DNA of 64,000 nucleotides, taken from the NCBI GenBank assembly GCA_030268105.1, contig BSDZ01000026.1, positions 1,306,001-1,370,000 of the forward strand, in the 5' to 3' direction. The stretch's first letter is position 1; every line of letters starts with the position of its first letter. This DNA is from Volvox africanus (lineage: Eukaryota > Chlorophyta > Chlorophyceae > Chlamydomonadales > Volvocaceae). The notes beneath the pieces were generated by a model that was not told the DNA's origin, did not search any database, and saw nothing but the letters and a program-made list of their open reading frames with translations. Made by a program: the position numbers and the translations under genes. Of the stretch, positions 60,314-64,000 are shown in pieces.

Positions 60314-61398
60314 TTTTTGCACCCATGCAGGTCTGCTTGATCTTGGTGGAGCGGTTGTGCTCTTTCCATGTGTGAGTCCATCCATCATCATAAGCAAGCA
60401 AGCATGCATGTATGTGCTTCACGGGGCGGCCATGATGGCATATCGCATGCATATGGCATGCCGCCCTATCTTGCGAATGAACTGACAAGCAAGCCATGCA
60501 TATGAAGCAAGCAAGCCACGCACCTGCTCTTCAGCGCTGGAACTCACCATTCTTGCTTCATCTATCATTCAGGTGCGTGCGTTATGAGCAGGGGGGACAG
60601 CTGCATGGGTGGACAAACTGAATGAGAGGGAAGGGCGGTGGTCAATGATGGAGCTCTGCTGCGGAACAGCTGTGACTGTGTGGTTGAACAGGTTCTTATC
60701 CCATGATACGCTCGCGTGGTGTAGTGGTTAGCACTGTGGACTCTGAATCCGCCGACCTGACTTCAAATCTCAGCGTGAGCTGCCTGCGCAGCTGAGCAGA
60801 ACGCTCATCCAGGATGCTCATCAATGTGTGGGCTCTCACGTTGCCGCAGGAAAATCTGAAGGATCACACCATGGCTGTAAGCTTGCACAAGGCCTGATGT
60901 TCTGGGCTTAACCAAATCACATCACATCACATCACATCGGGATCTGGTGGCAGAGAGATCCATCATGTTGCAGCGTGTGTGTCCTACGTCATCCGGAAAA
61001 GACAGATAGATGGTGCATGCATGCATATGACAGAAGCACAGCTGTGGCTTGCATGGATAGCCACTACTGACAGTTCAACCAGGTGCATCAACCAGACGGC
61101 GCATGCGTGATGTTCTTTTGACCTTCCGATGGTTTGCTTGTAGCATCTACACGTCTGCACCATCAAGCGGGCAGGCTAGCAAGTGGCACATGTGGCTAGC
61201 TAGACTTGTGCCCCTAGCTAGATTTGTGCCGCCAGCTAGACTGGTGCCGCTAGCTAGACTGGTGCCGCTAGCTAGACTGGTGCCGCTAGCTAGACTTGTG
61301 CCTCTTGCACCTGTTGCTAGCTAGCAGAATTCGTTTCCCAAGGAGTACAGGTTTGACATGCATCCCAACCCGCCACTGCACGACTGTGTTTAAAACCA
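60314..61398 (+). repeat. Array unit 54 (1085 bp)
   Basis: Minisatellite 61199-61306, 6 monomers; ATCAC x4; haplotype T-T-C. Copy of unit 52 at a 2229-bp offset, differing at least by GCCATGCAT near 60495. Confidence 0.97.
60710..60781 (+). tRNA. tRNA-Gln-CTG: tRNA-Gln (CTG), unit 54
   Basis: Reads the same as 397-468. Confidence 0.72.
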
Positions 61399-62542
61399 TT
61401 TTTGCACCCATGCAGGTCTGCTTGATCTTGGTGGAGCGGTTGTGCTCTTTCCATGTGTGAGTCCATCCATCATCATAAGCAAGCAAGCATGCATGTATGT
61501 GCTTCACGGGGCGGCCATGATGGCATATCGCATGCATATGGCCTGCCGCCCTATCTTGCGAATGAACTGACAAGCAAGCCACGCATATGAAGCAAGCAAG
61601 CCACGCACCTGCTCTTCAGCGCTGGAATTCACCATTCTTGCTTCATCCATCATTCAGGTGCGTGCGTTATGAGCAGGGGGGACAGCTGCATGGGTGGACA
61701 AACTGAATGAGAGGGGAGGGCGGTGGTCAATGATGGAGCTCTGCTGCGGAACAGCTGTGACTGTGTGGTTGAACAGGTTCTCATCCCATGATACGCTCGC
61801 GTGATGTAGCGGTTAGCACTGTGGACTCTGAATCCGCCGACCTGACTTCAAATCTCAGTGTGAGCTGCCTGCGCAGCTGAGCAGAACGCTCATCCAGGAT
61901 GCTCATCAATGTGTGGGCTCTCACATTGCCGCAGGAAAATCTGAAGGATCACACCATGGCTGTAAGCTTGCACAAGGCCTCATGTTCTGGTCTCAACCAA
62001 ATCACATCACATCACATCACATCACATCGGGATCTGGTGGCAGAGAGATCCATCATGTTGCAGCGTGTGTGTCCTACGTCATCCGGAAAAGACAGATAGA
62101 TGGTGCATGCATGCATATGACAGAAGCACAGCTGTGGCTTGCATGGATAGCCACTACTGACAGTTCAACCAGGTGCATCAACCAGACGGCGCATGCGTGA
62201 TGTTCTTTTGACCTTCCGATGGTTTGCTTGTAGCATCTACACGTCTGCACCATCAAGCGGGCAGGCTAGCAAGTGGCACATGTGGCTAGCTAGACTTGTG
62301 CCCCTAGCTAGATTTGTGCCGCCAGCTAGACTGGTGCCGCTAGCTAGACTGGTGCCGCTAGCTAGACTGGTGCCACTAGCTGGACTTGTGCCGCTAGCTA
62401 GACTTGTGCCGCTAGCTAGACTGGTGCCGCATGTTAGACTTGTGCCTCTTGCACCTGTTGCTAGCTAGCAGAATTCGTTTCCCAAGGAGTACAGGTTTGA
62501 CATGCATCCCAACCCGCCACTGCACGACTGTGTTTAAAACCA
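61399..62542 (+). repeat. Array unit 55 (1144 bp)
   Basis: Minisatellite 62289-62450, 9 monomers; ATCAC x5; haplotype C-T-C. Copy of unit 53 at a 2229-bp offset. Confidence 0.97.
61795..61866 (+). tRNA. tRNA-Gln-CTG: tRNA-Gln (CTG), unit 55, A10 + C16 + T66 allele
   Basis: Same three changes as the unit 53 copy, 2229 bp to the left. Confidence 0.55.
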
Positions 62543-63627
62543 TTTTTGCACCCATGCAGGTCTGCTTGATCTTGGTGGAGCGGTTGTGCTCTTTCCATGT
62601 GTGAGTCCATCCATCATCATAAGCAAGCAAGCATGCATGTATGTGCTTCACGGGGCGGCCATGATGGCATATCACATGCATATGGCCTGCCGCCTTATCT
62701 TGCGAATGAACTGACAAGCAAGCCACGCATGTGAAGCAAGCAAGCCACGCACCTGCTCTTCAGCGCTGGAATTCACCATTCTTGCTTCATCCATCATTCA
62801 GGTGCGTGCGTTATGAGCAGGGGGGACAGCTGCATGGGTGGACAAACTGATTGAGAGGGGAGGGCGGTGGTCAATGATGGAGCTCTGCTGCGGAACAGCT
62901 GTGACTGTGTGGTTGAACAGGTTCTCATCCCATGATACGCTCGCGTGATGTAGCGGTTAGCACTGTGGACTCTGAATCCGCCGACCTGACTTCAAATCTC
63001 AGCGTGAGCTGCCTGCGCAGCTGAGCAGAACGCTCATCCAGGATGCTCATCAATGTGTGGGCTCTCACGTTGCCGCAGGAAAATCTGAAGGATCACACCA
63101 TGGCTGTAAGCTTGCACAAGGCCTGATGTTCTGGGCTTAACCAAATCACATCACATCACATCACATCGGGATCTGGTGGCAGAGAGATCCATCATGTTGC
63201 AGCGTGTGTGTCCTACGTCATCCGGAAAAGACAGATAGATGGTGCATGCATGCATATGACAGAAGCACAGCTGTGGCTTGCATGGATAGCCACTACTGAC
63301 AGTTCAACCAGGTGCATCAACCAGACGGCGCATGCGTGATGTTCTTTTGACCTTCCGATGGTTTGCTTGTAGCATCTACACGTCTGCACCATCAAGCGGG
63401 CAGGCTAGCAAGTGGCACATGTGGCTAGCTAGACTTGTGCCCCTAGCTAGATTTGTGCCGCCAGCTAGACTGGTGCCGCTAGCTAGACTGGTGCCGCTAG
63501 CTAGACTGGTGCCGCATGTTAGACTTGTGCCTCTTGCACCTGTTGCTAGCTAGCAGAATTCGTTTCCCAAGGAGTACAGGTTTGACATGCATCCCAACCC
63601 GCCGCTGCACGACTGTGTTTAAAACCA
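62543..63627 (+). repeat. Array unit 56 (1085 bp)
   Basis: Minisatellite 63428-63535, 6 monomers, but the CCGCAT junction is kept, so its deletion differs from that of units 52 and 54. ATCAC x4; haplotype C-T-C; several new changes (ATATCACATG, GCCGCCTTATC, GCATGTGAAG, CTGATTGAG, CCGCCGCTG). Confidence 0.97.
62939..63010 (+). tRNA. tRNA-Gln-CTG: tRNA-Gln (CTG), unit 56, A10 + C16 allele
   Basis: A10 and C16 as in units 53 and 55, but C66 is retained. D-stem pair 10-25 is lost. Confidence 0.55.
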
Positions 63628-64000
63628 TTTTTGCACCCATGCAGGTCTGCTTGATCTTGGTGGAGCGGTTGTGCTCTTTCCATGTGTGAGTCCATCCATC
63701 ATCATAAGCAAGCAAGCATGCATGTATGTGCTTCACGGGGCGGCCATGATGGCATATCACATGCATATGGCCTGCCGCCTTATCTTGCGAATGAACTGAC
63801 AAGCAAGCCACGCATGTGAAGCAAGCAAGCCACGCACCTGCTCTTCAGCGCTGGAATTCACCATTCTTGCTTCATCCATCATTCAGGTGCGTGCGTTATG
63901 AGCAGGGGGGACAGCTGCATGGGTGGACAAACTGATTGAGAGGGGAGGGCGGTGGTCAATGATGGAGCTCTGCTGCGGAACAGCTGTGACTGTGTGGTTG
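63628..64000 (+). repeat. Array unit 57, partial (first 373 bp)
   Basis: Cut by the window edge 23 nt before its tRNA would start. It carries the same ATATCACATG, GCCGCCTTATC, GCATGTGAAG and CTGATTGAG changes as unit 56. Confidence 0.97.

Larger units (their letters stand above)
1..64000 (+). repeat. Tandem array: 56 complete ~1.14-kb units plus one partial, each with a tRNA-Gln
   Basis: The window is made entirely of head-to-tail copies of one unit. Taking position 1 as the start of unit 1, every unit places its tRNA at unit positions 397-468 and its ATCAC tract from 603. Unit lengths are 1162, 1160, 1155, 1144, 1139, 1126, 1121, 1085 and 1072 bp; 1144 is commonest. All differences are explained by an 18-bp minisatellite (5-10 monomers), a 5-bp ATCAC copy and a GT deletion near the unit end (units 2, 4, 8). 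Legend for the unit entries: 'haplotype' gives the bases at unit positions 250/333/357. C-T-C (23 units) and T-C-G (21 units) are the two main types, G-T-C occurs in units 1, 5 and 6, and 9 units are recombinants. No single-copy DNA, transposase, rRNA or protein gene was found. I infer amplification by unequal crossing-over; expansion during assembly cannot be excluded from sequence alone. Confidence 0.98.

Noticed and set aside
1..64000. CRISPR array
   Set aside because: Repeat units are over 1 kb with near-identical 'spacers', there are no cas genes, and the tRNA is eukaryotic.
1..64000. rDNA or 5S rRNA repeat
   Set aside because: No stretch recognisable as 5S, 5.8S, 18S or 28S was found; the only structured RNA in the unit is the tRNA.

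Overview
The whole 64 kb window is one head-to-tail tandem array. I count 56 complete units plus a 373-bp partial unit at the right edge, all in the same orientation, with no single-copy flank on either side. Units are 1072-1162 bp, most often 1144 bp. Each complete unit carries one 72-nt tRNA-Gln gene or tRNA-Gln-like sequence (anticodon CTG, reading CAG) on the + strand. I see no convincing protein-coding gene; open frames of 60-104 codons recur in every unit only because the units are nearly identical.

Organism: the tRNA core (D-arm GTGT/GCAC, anticodon loop CTCTGAA, no encoded CCA, T73) is the eukaryotic nuclear tRNA-Gln type, so this is eukaryotic nuclear DNA. The D-arm looks closer to the animal than to the flowering-plant form, but that comparison is from memory and I would not assign a lineage. 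The base composition is roughly balanced, unlike the very AT-rich Entamoeba genome, where long tRNA arrays are known.

Unit layout, counted from the unit start (p1 = position 1 in the window): p1-396 upstream spacer with two inverted repeats; p397-468 tRNA-Gln; p465-480 a perfect hairpin overlapping the tRNA 3' end; p469-602 spacer; p603-630 an (ATCAC)n tract of 4 or 5 copies; p631-890 spacer; from p891 an 18-bp minisatellite of 5 to 10 monomers; then about 92 bp to the next unit. Every unit-length difference is accounted for by three changes: minisatellite copy number (18-bp steps), ATCAC copy number (5 bp) and one 2-bp GT deletion.

The tRNA is unusual. The seven-pair acceptor stem is well paired in most copies although its sequence differs from the usual tRNA-Gln. 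However, every copy has C instead of the near-invariant G at position 53, which breaks the last T-stem pair (C53 x C61) and alters the pol III B box. No T run follows the gene; the first TTTT is about 340 nt downstream. The array is therefore either a very large amplification of an atypical tRNA-Gln gene, or a satellite that captured a tRNA-derived (possibly SINE-like) sequence. Shuffled haplotypes, duplicated neighbouring units and a 2229-bp dimer near the right end show unequal crossing-over and gene conversion. Divergence rises in the last units (58085 onward), which may mean the array edge is near.
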